Assembly: GCA_037951105.1 (NCBI GenBank)
Contig: JBAMJV010000899.1
Location: 1 to 64,000 of the forward strand
Direction of reading: 5' to 3'
Source: Echinarachnius parma
Lineage: Eukaryota > Echinodermata > Echinoidea > Clypeasteroida > Echinarachniidae
Length of the DNA: 64,000 nucleotides
Each line of letters starts with the position of its first letter. Position 1 is the stretch's first letter. A program made the translations under genes and the position numbers. The notes under the pieces were generated by a model, which made no database searches, was not told the origin of the DNA, and worked only from the letters and a program-made list of their open reading frames with translations. Positions 40,915 to 51,959 of this stretch are shown piece by piece.

Positions 40915-41500
40915 AATTGGCACAGCCCCCCAGTGGTCTTCTGTCAGTAGTAATAACTGGCAGCCTCTCTAGTGCTCCATTCTGGAAATTCGACCCAACA
41001 AAAACTTGACCTTGCTCGCTCTTGTTAGTATTAGTGGTCAGCTTAGAATGCAATTATGTACTTAGGCGCCCCTTGTGGTCATCCATAATTATAGCTTAGG
41101 CTGGACATTTGACTTTGAAGCCCCAGGCAGTAACAAAATATGGAAATTGTTGAAATTTGAGCAAAAAAAAACATGACCTTGCCTAGACTGACGGAGTGGT
41201 CAAAGAGGGGGGAAATTGGTGGTGGCATAATTGGTCATTTAGCGGTCAATTTACAATGTTATTGTAACAGTCTCTTTGTGGTCAATGGTAATTACATGTT
41301 TGGGTCAAATCACATCAATTTTGGGAAATTATGAAAATATGAGCGAGAAAACTTGACCCTCGACACACTGAGTGGTCAATGGGGGATAAATAATCAATGA
41401 CATAAGACTTAAGTGGCAGTTTAGATTGAATTTGAAATGGTCCTTTAGTGGTCAGTGTTACTCGTGGCCAAAATGTTCAAAGCTGACAACTTGACAACAG
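40915..41500. repeat. ~170-190-bp tandem repeat with GTGGTC motifs, four units
   Basis: AGCCCCCCAGTGGTCTTCTG, AGGCGCCCCTTGTGGTCATC, ACAGTCTCTTTGTGGTCAAT and TGGTCCTTTAGTGGTCAGTG mark the units (40925, 41067, 41266 and 41441), each followed by a TAATTA/GTTACT-type word and later ACTTGACC. The first two motifs resemble CTCF cores on the minus strand. Confidence 0.75.
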
Positions 41501-41631
41501 AGGACTAGGAGCAATTCTTCATAGATTCTTCAATGGGTTTATATTGAATAGAATCAATTCATAATTTGTAAAGATTGTTTATCTTCAACATGATATTACA
41601 TTTTGGAGCACCAAACAGCTACAGTCAAACC

Positions 41632-41863
41632 GGTCTTAGTGGCCGCCAAAAAGCCAAAAGAGCTCACTTGCAGAGAAAACGATGTTAATTTGTTATGGAA
41701 CTTGTACCCAGAGGTCACCTGTCTAGAGTGGCCACTTACCTTGTTTCCATTAGGTGGCCCCTACACACAGGTTTGACATACCTATCATTGGGATGAACCT
41801 GTCTACAAAGGTCACATTTCTTGTTTTCCTTTAGTTCTTCTTCACTATGCAAAGGTTTGACTG
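41632..41863. mobile_element. Tc1-like repeat G, copy 1
   Basis: Starts TACAGTCAAACCGGTC and ends AAAGGTTTGACTGCA. The interior has GTGGCCGCCAAAAAGCC, GAGGTCACCTGTCTAGAGTG and TTGTTTCCATTAGGTGGC. A second, internal ACACACAGGTTTGACAT end shows that it is a composite or partly duplicated copy. Confidence 0.8.
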
Positions 41864-41884
41864 CATTTGAAATTGAATGTACGG

Positions 41885-42440
41885 CTTTAGCAGGGACTGG
41901 CTATCACAAACTGGGGGTGCCAAGCCTATTACAATATCAGTGAATTGAGTTTGGGTTTCGATTTCTTACACTAGGGGTGCAGAGCCATATTTTAGTTGGT
42001 TGTTAGTCTAGCTTAGCACTATGTATATTGTGATATTATCACAAGTATACGCACATGAAAGTAAATGAACATATTCACATAGATTAGTGCAGTTCACTAT
42101 GCAGTTGGGTGTTTTGAGGAATAGGGTCTTGAACTTGTAGACTAGGTGAGCCAAGCCCATGGTCAGTGCATTACAATTTTATTTTATTCAGCATGAATTC
42201 AACTTAATGACTATAAGCCATAAATGATGATCACAGATTTTCAATAAACTCAACAGGATCTTGATCTTCTAGACTAAGGGTGGCAAGCCCATGCACGGTG
42301 AAAGCTGTAAATTGAAAAAAATGAACGTCAAACTTGAATGCATTTGGGCATATATTGAACAATAAGGTCTTGAAGTTGAAGACTAGGGGTGGGGTGGCAA
42401 AGCCATGGTCAATACATTGTGGTTTCTGTGGTTATTTTCT
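41885..42440. repeat. ~140-bp tandem repeat, four units
   Basis: ACACTAGGGGTGCAGAGCCA, TAGACTAGGTGAGCCAAGCC, TAGACTAAGGGTGGCAAGCC and AAGACTAGGGGTGGGGTGGC (41967, 42138, 42268 and 42379) mark units, most preceded by GGTCTTGAA. Confidence 0.75.
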
Positions 42441-42499
42441 TGTGGTCAGCTAACATGATTATTACAAGTAGGCTGGAGTGTCTGATGCATAAATCACTG

Positions 42500-43140
42500 T
42501 CATGGCCAGCAGCAGTTTGATATGGGAAGGTCATTTTGTGTAGGATTTTAAGTCCCTTGTCATAACAGTGAACAGTTAAAATGATTTGTCAGTGCATAAA
42601 ACTGTCAAACCCGTATTGGCTTTCACCCGTCTACTATAGCAGCCAACCTGTCTTTAGTGGCCACCAAAAGTGATCCCTTTGCAGAGGAAAACAATGGCAT
42701 GGAACCTGTCAATAGAGGTCACCTGTCTACAGTGGCTGATATTCTTGTTTCCCTTGGATGGTCACTATACACAGGTTTAACTGTATGCATGTCATTTTGT
42801 AGAATTTATAGCCCCTTATAAAGTTATAACAGTAAACAGTTAGATAATATCGAGTGGACAGTGTATTTTTGTGTAGCTTGGAAGTGTAGTCAGCCAGCAA
42901 GTTGTCTACAGTATAATTTATCAACATCTAGTAGACATTTTAATGGGAAAGTAATTTTTTATTTAAGGTTTCAAGTCCCTAATAAATCATAATGGTGAAT
43001 AGTTAACAGATGTATTAAGCGGGCAGTGTATTTATGAGTAGCTTTGTGAAGCAGTTTCATCAACTAACAAGTCGTATAATGTATAAACCATTGCCAGCCA
43101 GTCCAGTACTCTATGCGTGAAGGTCACTTTGTAAGGGAAA
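42500..43140. repeat. ~200-bp tandem repeat, three units, interrupted by G2
   Basis: Units share TTAAGTCCCTTGTCATAACA / TATAGCCCCTTATAAAGTTA / TCAAGTCCCTAATAAATCAT, AACAGTTA and GGACAGTGTATTT. The Tc1-like copy at 42602-42783 lies inside the first unit, after CAGTGCATA. Confidence 0.75.
42602..42783. mobile_element. Tc1-like repeat G, copy 2
   Basis: Ends ACTGTCAAACCCGTATTGG and ACACAGGTTTAACTG, TA on the right side. The interior carries CAACCTGTCTTTAGTGGCCA and AGGTCACCTGTCTACAGTGG. Confidence 0.85.
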
Positions 43141-43205
43141 TGCATATTATCATAGTAGCATGCAGGTTTGTAAAAGGCCAATGTACGTATTACAAGTACG
43201 TATTA

Positions 43206-43346
43206 CAATCAAACCTGTGTTGGCAGCCACCTGTCTATAGCAGCCATAGAGGCCAACACTTGAGAACCCGTCTATCGAAGTCACCTGTCTAGAGTGGCTA
43301 CTTTTTCGTGATTCCCTTTGGTGGTCACCAAACACGGGTTTGACTG
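43206..43346. mobile_element. Tc1-like repeat G, copy 3
   Basis: A 141-bp element with TA on both sides: CAATCAAACCTGTGTTGGCA and, at the right end, AACACGGGTTTGACTG. Its arms are imperfect inverted repeats. CA(A/G)TCAAACC ends with TA fit the Tc1/mariner pattern; the interior GTCACCTGTCTAGAGTGGCT is shared with the other copies. Confidence 0.85.
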
Positions 43347-43579
43347 TACAGTATTCATGGTATTATACTTGGCAACTGGACATAGCGTGTACTAAGGAAT
43401 GGGTAGATTCAAGTGTGTCGATAGATGCAGTCAGCTGATTTTAAGAGCAGACTCCGGGGCGAGTATTAGATATTTAAAGTGGGTTAAATTTTTTGAGGTC
43501 ACTTCGTGCAGGGAATATAATATAGATTCAAGGCAATTCTATGATTTTATGCTAGAAGTTACCCTTTGTTTTCCGGGTG

Positions 43580-43745
43580 GCCCAGTCGGGCTAGTAAAAT
43601 TGAGACTCGTTCGTACTTCATAGAAATTTTGCTTGCCCGAGAAAAAAGAAAGGAAATACATTAGAAAATCTGTTCATTCTGGTTGCCCAGTTGGGCAAGT
43701 CAAATGTTATGCTGACAAAATGTGGTAGCCCCAAGCTCAATTTTA
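43580..43745 (+). repeat. Dispersed repeat F, copy 5
   Basis: GGTGGCCCAGTCGGGCTAGT, TTGCTTGCCCGAGAAAAAAG and GGTTGCCCAGTTGGGCAAGT followed by CAAATGTTATGC. Partial and diverged. Confidence 0.7.
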
Positions 43746-43828
43746 GTGGCCTTGGGCCAGGGGGCCTGTGGCCAGTTAGGTTTACATGATGGATGGGTGA
43801 ATGTCCGTCTACTGATTAAATCACTGTC

Positions 43829-44113
43829 ATTGGAGGAGGGGAGGGGCTGGAAGGGGAGGGAGGAGGGGCTGGAAGGGGGGAGGGGATAGGAGGAAAGGGG
43901 GGAGGAGGATAAGGGAGAGGAGGGAAGAGAAGAGAAGAGGGATGGGGATGTGGGGGAGGGGCAGGAATGGGGAGAGGGGAAGGAGGAGGAGGGTTGCTGA
44001 TGAAGGGGGGAGGGGAAGGAAAGGCTGGCGGGAAGGGGGAGGAGGGGAGGGGAGAAGAAGAGGGAAGGGAAGAGAAGAGGGGGAGGAGGAGTCCGAGGGA
44101 ATGGAACATGGGG
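43829..44113. repeat. ~285-bp polypurine (GGA/GGGA) tract
   Basis: Nearly uninterrupted G/A on the plus strand (GGAGGGGAGGGG, GGCTGGAAGGGG, GGGAGGAGGAG), broken only by a few GCTGG, GATGTGG and TTGCTGATG interruptions. The Pro/Ser-rich minus frames are artefacts. It has strong potential for triplex or G-quadruplex structure. Confidence 0.95.
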
Positions 44114-44224
44114 GAGGAGGACTGAATTTAAGTAGGTGGAATGTCACTTTGTAGTCCTGAGTAAGTGGTGAAGCTTTCTGATGTCCATTAGCGATGCAGT
44201 GACCTAGCTAGCTAGCTAGCCACA

Positions 44225-44385
44225 GTATACAAGCATATTATAATGAGTAAACTTGGTGCCAGACAGTGTATACAGTTATATCATAATGCCTAACTTGGCC
44301 CCAGACAGTGTACAGTTATATCATAATGCCTTTAGAACTTAATGTCAGACAGTATACAGTTATATTATAATGAGTAACTGATTGG
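44225..44385. repeat. ~60-bp tandem repeat, three units
   Basis: CAGACAGTGTATACAGTTAT, CAGACAGTGTACAGTTATAT and CAGACAGTATACAGTTATAT, each followed by ATAATG. Small local array. Confidence 0.85.
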
Positions 44386-44389
44386 TTGG

Positions 44390-45030
44390 GCGGCATGCTA
44401 TTAATTCAGGTATACTTTACATCACACATACATTGCATCATAAACTAGATGGTTGGTAGTTATGCTATTAGGATATAATATATCACACATAAATGACGGT
44501 ACATCCTTGCATATATATGCCACTGCAATTCAGCTAGTAGCTGCAAATGCGACATTTTTGTTGTTGAATAAATTATATCAGTATAGTTGACAGTGTAATA
44601 TGATCACGCATAAATTACATGAGAAACTGGATGGCTATTCTGGCATATTATCAGACACAAATTGCATCTAGGTCCTTGCACATAGTTGACAGTGTATTGT
44701 ACAAGCCCTTTTAATTAGTTGCACATTAATTACTAGCACGTATACATGTATACAAACCTTGGACATGACGTCCAGGGGAAGTGAAAGAGACATACAGAAC
44801 CCTTTACATCAATTGAACAGCGAGAACTATTCATACAATTCGTTATATCAAGTGCAAGAGGAATTTAACAGAACAGACAATGAAAAAGGGAAAACCCCCT
44901 TCTTTTTCCGAGATGGAATAACCTTGGGCTTGACGGTGATGCTCAATTAAACGTGGCAAATTTTTTGCAATCATAAAATGATTGAATTCCATGCTCTGCG
45001 GCAAAATTGTTTTCCGGCTGAAAAATAAGA
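44390..45030. other. No gene seen
   Basis: Diverged remnants of the preceding array (CACACATAAATGACGG, ATATCAC). A 63-codon frame at 44759-44950 has no known domain. Confidence 0.4.
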
Positions 45031-45033
45031 GGT

Positions 45034-45417
45034 TTAAAGGGACTTAGTAACATTGTCCAAATCCTCAAAATCCAATTGAAATTCCAGCGGTTCCCTCATA
45101 CCTTGTATTCTTATTAACAAAAAAAGCATGGGACAGGTTTCGGTTTTCCAAATTTCCCTTTCATTAAAAGGATATTTACGATTGAAGTGTTCAGATGTCA
45201 AATTATCCAATGGATCGTCAGAACCGTGTACAAAGTGAGTGCGATGATTTAGTGAATATCACTTTACATTTTCGCTCATTACTTGGCCATGCAATGTCAA
45301 TTTGACTTAAAACTTTCACACAACACCCAGTGGGACATATGAGATAACAACAATATACATTGCATCAACCACTCATCACTTTTTGCACATGTCAACAAAG
45401 TTACTAGATCCCTTTAA
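45034..45417. mobile_element. TTAA-flanked MITE, family B copy 3
   Basis: TTAA at 45034-45037 and 45414-45417; termini AGGGACTTAGTAACATTG and, inverted, AGGGATCTAGTAACTTTG. Full-length sister of B1/B2. In its middle it differs in a short block (AAATTATCCAATGGATCGTC) where B1/B2 have AGAAAAACTC. Confidence 0.93.
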
Positions 45418-45654
45418 CATGCATGGGGATTCTGCATGGCCGTTTGCCATTTTGAATTAGGCTGGTTTGTGCATAACACTGTGCATGGCTTTTGCTAGAT
45501 GGCAATGCGCATCAAGTGGATAAATCTGAACTACCTTTAGAATTTGCTGTAGGATGCTGATTATTGCATTTAAAAAAATTGATATGATATGATTATTGTA
45601 ATTTATGTTGTATTTTATTGTTATACACGGTCAGTATTATAGTTCATGTTCGAT

Positions 45655-45745
45655 CGTAAAACTAAAAGAGTCCCTGTATATTTGCATTGAAAGGAATGCA
45701 GAAGGGCTGTTTTCATGCAAAGTAGCCACCCAAAAATAAATGAAA
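45655..45745 (-). repeat. Degenerate R copy
   Basis: AAAAGAGTCCCTGTATATTT, GCATTGAAAGGAATGC and TTTTCATGCAAAGTAGCCAC keep the R order with lost GGGGG words. Confidence 0.55.
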
Positions 45746-45749
45746 GATT

Positions 45750-46375
45750 GCAGTGCCGAACTTTTTGGACAAAAGTGCATAATTTTCATAATTTTGATTT
45801 TGTGAAATTTATGTTGTGAATTTGGCATCTTGCAATAAATTAAATGGTGGGGAACCTACATTGGTGACATGATTCATAAGCTTTTAGAAAACATCCTTTA
45901 CTGGACTATGGAATTATACTTTATGACATTTATGAAATTAACATGACAAAATACTTAAAATCACACATAATTATTGCGTTAATAAAAAAATGATAAAACA
46001 ATTGATATCAAACACTACACAGGACAATAAGTAAAACAAGAACAAGACAAATGGAAAATATTGAAAGGCGGTCTTCTGAATACGTGGCAACTGATATATT
46101 ACGGCTGTCCATAGCGTGCTAAATATCATGCATGTTTGATATCACGTCTGAAAGCAGACATGTAATTAATACAGAGCGAGGCCTGTTCCATTTCACATGC
46201 TCTAATTTTCCCCTCTATCCCGGCCCCAGTCTGTCAATATACTCTGTCTGCGCATAATTATCTCTATATCTCGCTATATAAGGTAGACAGTAGAGTAGGC
46301 CTATATGCCTGGCTCTTTCTGTCTGCGCATTTATAATTAAGTTTAGTACTGTACAAGGTATATTATATAGGGCCT
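45750..46375. other. No gene seen
   Basis: AT-rich spacer without supported features. Confidence 0.4.
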
Positions 46376-46394
46376 ATAGTGTCTCCATATGCTA

Positions 46395-46555
46395 TTGATA
46401 TGCATTATGTGTGTCAGTGTGTATGCCTGTGTTTGTTTGTGTGTGTGTGTATATGTCTGTCTGTGTGTGTGTGTGTGTATGTCTACCTGTTTGTGTTTGT
46501 GTCTGTTTGTCTCTGTGTCTAAGTGACTGTATGATGTATGTGTGTGTGTGTGTGT
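46395..46555. repeat. TG/TCTG microsatellite tract
   Basis: Interrupted (TG)n and (TCTG)n from 46405 to 46555. Confidence 0.9.
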
Positions 46556-46559
46556 TACT

Positions 46560-47015
46560 TTAAAACTATTGTGTATAAATGTATTTTTTATGGGTGCATA
46601 TGTGTGCCTGTTTTTTTTATATGTCTGTTTAAGTTTGTATGGGTCTGCATAATTTTCTCAGTGAAACGTGTGCATTTTTTTTAACATCATATCTGGCCAC
46701 ATTAATTCACCCCCGCCTTTTTCTTTATTTGTGGTTTTAAACAATTTATTAAGCATTTGTATCTAGTGCCTCTTGACATTTATACATACTTTTTAATTTC
46801 AATTAGAGCTATTACCTGTGTGTGTTGTGTGTATGGATATATGTATGTATCTGCAAAATGGTTTTATATTATTTTGTATGTCTTCTATTCCCTCTTTTAC
46901 ACACTCTTTTTCTTTCTCTCTCTATTGGTCCAAGCTTCCCATTTAATATTTTTCTTTTCTCTCGTTCATTCTCTCTCCAACTCTCCAAACTTATGGCAAG
47001 CCTCCACACTAACCC
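46560..47015. other. No gene seen
   Basis: T-rich; hydrophobic frames of 76-95 codons at 46757-47052 follow from composition and are not called. Confidence 0.4.
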
Positions 47016-47019
47016 TTTT

Positions 47020-47250
47020 CTGTACTGGCCCATTGGGCAAGTAAAATCATGAATTTAGAAATTTTACTTGCCCCAATATAAAATTGACTTGCCCTCTTAC
47101 TTCTAGATGAGATTAAAAATATATAAATTACATTGTTCTCTCATAGTTGAACAATTATTTAGTTGCCCAATCGAGCAAGCAAACCAGACAATTTATGAAA
47201 TTGTACTTGCCCGACACCAAATTTTACTTGCCCCGGGCAAACAAACCCTG
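47020..47250 (-). repeat. Dispersed repeat F, copy 6
   Basis: Reverse-oriented: TGGCCCATTGGGCAAGTAAA, TTTTACTTGCCCCAATATAA, CTTCTAGATGAGAT, GTTGCCCAATCGAGCAAGCA and ACTTGCCCGACACCAAATTT. Confidence 0.85.
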
Positions 47251-47755
47251 CTTATGGATTTGTTCTTCCCTTTGAACAGCCCCAATTGTCTGCAATCACT
47301 CAGCTGACATTTTAAGTTCACAACAGTGTCTGTGTCTGTGTTATTTGAAGCCCCTCTCTCTCCCCTTCTCTCCATCTCTGTCGCCGTCTGTCTCATTAAT
47401 ATATTTGGGGGCCACTTCATCTAGATCAAATTAGTCTTGTCCCCATACCCTAGAATTTTGTTGCCTCCCTCGAGCCACCCGGCCAGCCAGCCATCAAAAG
47501 CTGGCAAAAGTCAGACAGCCGGCAAAAGTCACAGACAGTTTCGTATTAGCGGCGAATAAAATGTGGTTTTGCATTCTCCCTACAAATTAAAAGCGTTCTA
47601 CATTCCCTGGACGCCACATTCAGTTGCCCGCATATTTATAATAACCAGCCAGCGTGCGAGCGACCCATTTACTAAATGTGTCGATTCGTGTGGTGTAAGT
47701 CATACGTGCAACTGTCGATTGCTCAGCGTGCTCAGAGTGCAAGGAACTTCTCACC
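47251..47755. other. No gene seen
   Basis: Contains CAAAAGCTGGCAAAAGTCAGACAGCCGGCAAAAGTCACAG, a small internal duplication of GGCAAAAGTCA (47503 and 47521). Nothing else supported. Confidence 0.4.
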
Positions 47756-47761
47756 CGCTCC

Positions 47762-48070
47762 CAGCTAATTAATCATTCTACTGGCACTCTCTGGTAAGTT
47801 CACACATGGCATGGTTAGTAACCACACGGGGGGGGGCTGAGGGCGATTTTGACCCTTGTATTGAAAATGTCGGCTAATGTATGGTTGCCCCATTTTAACC
47901 AATGTTGTGGTATTGACACGTTTGTTGAATGCGTTGGCTTCAGATAGTTGTATGTTCGGCTAACGACCCCCTTCCTAGCTAATTAATCATTCCACTTGCA
48001 CTGTCTGGTAAGTTCGGAGGCTGAGGGCGATTTTGACCCTTAGTTTTTAAAATAGCCCTAGGGTTATGAA
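47762..48070. repeat. ~210-bp duplication, two copies
   Basis: AGCTAATTAATCATTCTACT / AGCTAATTAATCATTCCACT, CACTCTCTGGTAAGTTCACA / CACTGTCTGGTAAGTTCGGA and GCTGAGGGCGATTTTGACCC (twice exactly). The first copy has a G9 tract before GCTGAGGG. Confidence 0.85.
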
Positions 48071-48680
48071 AATGGTAGGTAGCCCCTACAATTACCATGT
48101 AGGGTATATTATTTTTAATATGTTGTGATATCCATCAGATTGAATAAGTAGCCCCCTAAAATTAAATCTTATTTTGTTCACTCCCGTGTTTGCTATTGGT
48201 GCCCCAATAAGTTATGGCAATTTTGTACATGTATGCAAAAGTAGTAACTGTAACAGCCAGTGGCCTTTAGCGTGCGCCGTACGAAATAGCAGCCGATATA
48301 TGGGTGCCACTTAGCATAATTCTCACACAGAGTCATATGTGCAGTTTATTGTACTTGTGAAATACATTGAGAATAGCCCCCCAGTTATTCATAACCAAAA
48401 ACGTGCTAGCGACCCATTTTTTCAATGTCTCGCCCAAGGGAGCCATGCATGTACGCAGTCAACAGCCCAGCATGTGTGCTGGGAGTGCACACTTAACAGC
48501 TGATTGTGATGTGATGTGGGTCACTTGCACACAAGTTCATGTTTATGTTTTGAAACCAGGGGCCACTAGTGTGCAAGTGACCCCATTTGTGATTGGTTGG
48601 TTGGTTGGACTTGTATGCTAGTGGTCATTTGTACACTTACCTGTGTTTGTTGATACTGCATGCATGTGCACTGTGAATTG
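48071..48680. other. No gene seen
   Basis: TAGCCCC phrases (48082 and 48150) hint at weak R-like or tandem relics. No supported gene. Confidence 0.35.
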
Positions 48681-48689
48681 GTATGCCAT

Positions 48690-49045
48690 TGTGTACTAAA
48701 ACAGCTGATTTATGTGCATGCTGTGTAGCACACAGGCACACACACATTTTACACACTTGGCTCATATGTGGGGCTTTCATATTAATAGCGATGCAACTGT
48801 GCAGGGATAGCACGAAAACAGCTGATCACTGTCAGTGTGCAACACACACATACCCAGGTACACATTTTACAGTACACACTAAGCTCATGTGTGCAAGAAT
48901 TCTATAAATAGCAATTGAACTGTGCAGGGATAGCATGAAAAAAACAGCTGATCACTGTGCAATACACACACACACACACACACACACACGTTATAGTACA
49001 CACTTGGCTCATATGTGCAGGACTTCTATAAATAGCTCATAATTG
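48690..49045. repeat. ~115-bp tandem repeat with CA tract, three units
   Basis: Units share AAACAGCTGATCACTGT, ACACACACA, AGTACACACTTGGCTCATAT, TTCTATAAATAGC and AACTGTGCAGGGATAGCA. The CA part expands in the last unit (48963-48989). Confidence 0.85.
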
Positions 49046-49640
49046 AACCTGACCTACATTTGTGCTATTTTTAGAAATTGGTAATTTTGGTAGAATTGTG
49101 CAAAGTACAGTTCATGTGTAAATGTGTGCTGGAAATAACATTGTACTTGCAGTGCAAGTACAGCTGATTTGCTCTCTTTCTTTCCCCTAACTTTTCTTTT
49201 CTTTTCTTTTCTTTTCTTTTCTTTTCTTAATTTTCTCAAAAAATCTGATGACCCCAACCTACATTTTTGTATTTTTTAAAGGAAATGTGCAGAGCACAGT
49301 TCATTTAGAGGTTAATTTTTTTTTCTGGAATTTAAATTATACTTGTATGATTACTCCAGGGACACAGTAACAGCTGGTCAATTTGCTCTTTTTTTTCTTT
49401 TCTTTCTCTCCAAAAAATCAGGTGACCCCAACCTACATTTGTGCTGATTTGTCATTGGTAGAAGAGTGCTAAACACATTCATGGGTATTCTGGAAATGGC
49501 TTTGCAACAGGGGCTAGTTTTAGCCCCCTTGTCCCCCCCCCCCCCCCCCCCCCATTTCTTTTTCTACACATTTATTTTCAAGCCTGTTGAACACATCCTA
49601 CATTTGTGCTATTTTTTGTGAAATGTGCAGAGCAAAGTGG
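49045..49640. repeat. ~190-bp tandem repeat with CTTTT and C tracts, three to four units
   Basis: GACCTACATTTGTGCTATTT, CAACCTACATTTTTGTATTT, CAACCTACATTTGTGCTGAT and CATCCTACATTTGTGCTATT head the units (49051, 49256, 49429 and 49589). Each continues with GTGCA(G/A)AG(C/T)ACA and an AGCTGAT/AGCTGGTCAA phrase. A (CTTTT)6 pentamer lies at 49192-49226 and a C20 tract at 49534-49553. Confidence 0.85.
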
Positions 49641-51080
49641 CTTGAAAAAGTATCGTGCAAGAAGAACTCATGAATGTGTTTATATTGTTTGGTTATAGTG
49701 AGACATTTGTATGATAAGTTGATGAAAATAGGAAAAACTTCAACAACAAAAAGGTGACTATTCATATCTATCCTGTAAGTCCCGCAATATGAAATTAATT
49801 ATTCATGACATAGCGCTCAGTTGTGTATGATGTCTTGAATTTATCTTGTGTAAAATAATGTAGCCTAAATCTAGCAACAGACTACCCTTTTGCCCTGATT
49901 GCTTCTCTATGCTTTTTTCCTGTCTTTTTCCCTACCCAGATTAATTTAACCTAACCCACTTTTGGTGCCTTGTTATTGTTTGTGCGAAATTCTTGTCATG
50001 GGGCTTCAGCTGTATTATAATTGTGTTTTTGCATGGGTTGGGTTCATACAGAGGTCAGGGGTCTGGTATCTGTAGACTAGCTACCCCTGGCTGGCTTGTC
50101 TGTATCTAGTGCATCATCATTATATTACACAGGCTATAAAATGCACATGTCTGTGTGGATAATGTCTGTGTGTATCTCTGTCTGTACATGGTATTGCATT
50201 ATAACCTGGGCAAACCAGGGTATGGTTGCTATGTGTGTGTGTGTTATGTCTGTCCCACCAGTATATTGCATTTATTACACAGTGTTTTGTATGTATGTCT
50301 GGTCACAGCAGTGGTGTATGTGTGTGGATAGTCTGGCATTTTGTAATATATTACCTTTCAAGCTGGTATTGATCCAGGGTATTGTATTTTAACCCATTTA
50401 GGACAGATAAGGAAAAGGGGTGCATTTTCTAGGTCTATTTTTCAAACGGTCTCTCAACTCAAAATTTGAAAATTTTGTTTTTCATTTGAACTTGTGACAA
50501 ATATGAAATAATTGTGTAGGGTCTCTTGTATGTTTTGGGCTCTTGATTTCATGGAAAAATACTAAATACTTGATTCACATTTGAACTTGGTAAAGAATTG
50601 TTCAGAGCTCTGGTAAGGTTTGTGGGTAGATTCATATTTTGTTCATAATTCCCTCTGCAGCATAAGCTTGCAAAATTACTAGGTTTAATAAATGTTGTGA
50701 AATTAATTCATTATGCATTAGTTTTGAAGGCTGTTTTTTTAGAATGAAATTGCCTGTCATAAGTTGGTCAATATGGCATTGAGCTAAAGGGGTGATTGGT
50801 GGTGGTGGTGGTGATTTGGGAGAGGGGGGGGGGGGGGGGCATCTGAACATATCCATTATTATATCTAGACCGCTTGACTGCAGTATAATAACACTAACAC
50901 ACACGCTATACATATGACATACACATATTTACACTCTATTATATCCAGGGTGTTGGAATTTAAAATTTGCTAGATCGAAAGATACATATATCCAGGTCAT
51001 TGGAATACTGGTCAGGTGCAGTGCATACATAATTTTTTAGGAAAATGGCAAGTGATAGGGGCGGATATTTACTTACATTT
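49641..51080. other. No gene seen; TG-rich 50100-50330, G tract 50825-50839
   Basis: Spacer with weak TCATTTGAACTTG/TCACATTTGAACTTGG repetition (50490 and 50576). A 98-codon frame in the TG-rich part is not called. Confidence 0.45.
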
Positions 51081-51082
51081 CA

Positions 51083-51623
51083 TTAAAGGGGTAGTTTAGT
51101 TTTGGTAAGGCTGAATTTTAGTAGCCAAAACCTGCACAGTAACATTATAAACTAATAGTTATAACTCCACCATGCTCGAAAGGTATACAAAATTACAAAA
51201 GACTAAGTAAAAAGCCTGTTATAATTCAAAAAGAGTCATTAAAACACAAGAGGGCGCTTTTTAAAAAGGCATTGGTTTCAACCATTTTCATACAAAATTA
51301 TGCATGTGATGTTTTATTGATATAATGATTAAATAGCGAGATCATCAACAACTATTTAAAAACACTTTTGAAAATTTTTGAAAAAGTGCAAGCATTTTTT
51401 TATTTTTTCTAAAAATTATCTAATTATTTGGGCCCCAAATAATTATAAGATCAGATATATTTATTGATATTTCAGCCGTTTCTGGGTCGATTTTGACCAA
51501 ATAAAGTTTATTCTGCCATTAAAATTGCATGTTCTCTCAAATTCGACGCTCAGTTTTTCATTACCTCACAAAAAAATTGTGGTGTGCAGCGCCCTCTCTA
51601 CCAAAACTAAACTACCCCTTTAA
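51083..51623. mobile_element. TTAA-flanked MITE, family A copy 4
   Basis: TTAA at 51083-51086 and 51620-51623; ends AGGGGTAGTTTAGTTTTGGT both sides (inverted). Same orientation as A3. Central palindrome TAATTATTTGGG/CCCAAATAATTA near 51421-51445. CACAAGAGGGCGC (51245-51257) is a CTCF-like core, and a second GCGCCCTCTC sits near the right end (51589). Confidence 0.93.
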
Positions 51624-51799
51624 GCATGCATCTACATGCACTTTCATTCTGTATTTTGACATTTTACTGTGGGGCTGTGTGCGTATAATTAGATGCACAT
51701 ACCATAATAATATAAATGGAGGGATTGTTTGACCTATATACTTGTAATTAAATGGGACACACTGACCATAACATGTATGAATACATTCTGTGCCCCTTG

Positions 51800-51938
51800 T
51801 CATAAAACACTTGCGATTGTTGTAAGTGTCCAATTATTGACTCAACCATGGCAACAGCTAAAATGCTCCATGCTGATTGGCTGTTGACCTAATAGTTACA
51901 ATAATTGGACACTTACAACAATTGCAAGTGTTTTATGA
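51800..51938. mobile_element. Foldback MITE, family I, 40-bp arms
   Basis: Left arm 51800-51839 and right arm 51899-51938 are reverse complements at 39 of 40 positions (TCATAAAACACTTGCGATTG, TTGTAAGTGTCCAATTATTG). The 59-bp loop contains CCATGGCAACAG and GCTGATTGGCTGTTG. Very short for a MITE; no flanking duplication assigned. Confidence 0.9.
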
Positions 51939-51959
51939 AACAGAGCACTGGTGTTGCTA

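Noticed and set aside
43816-44154. Pro/Ser-rich minus frames and an Arg/Gly-rich plus frame
   Set aside because: Polypurine tract; composition alone explains the lack of stops.
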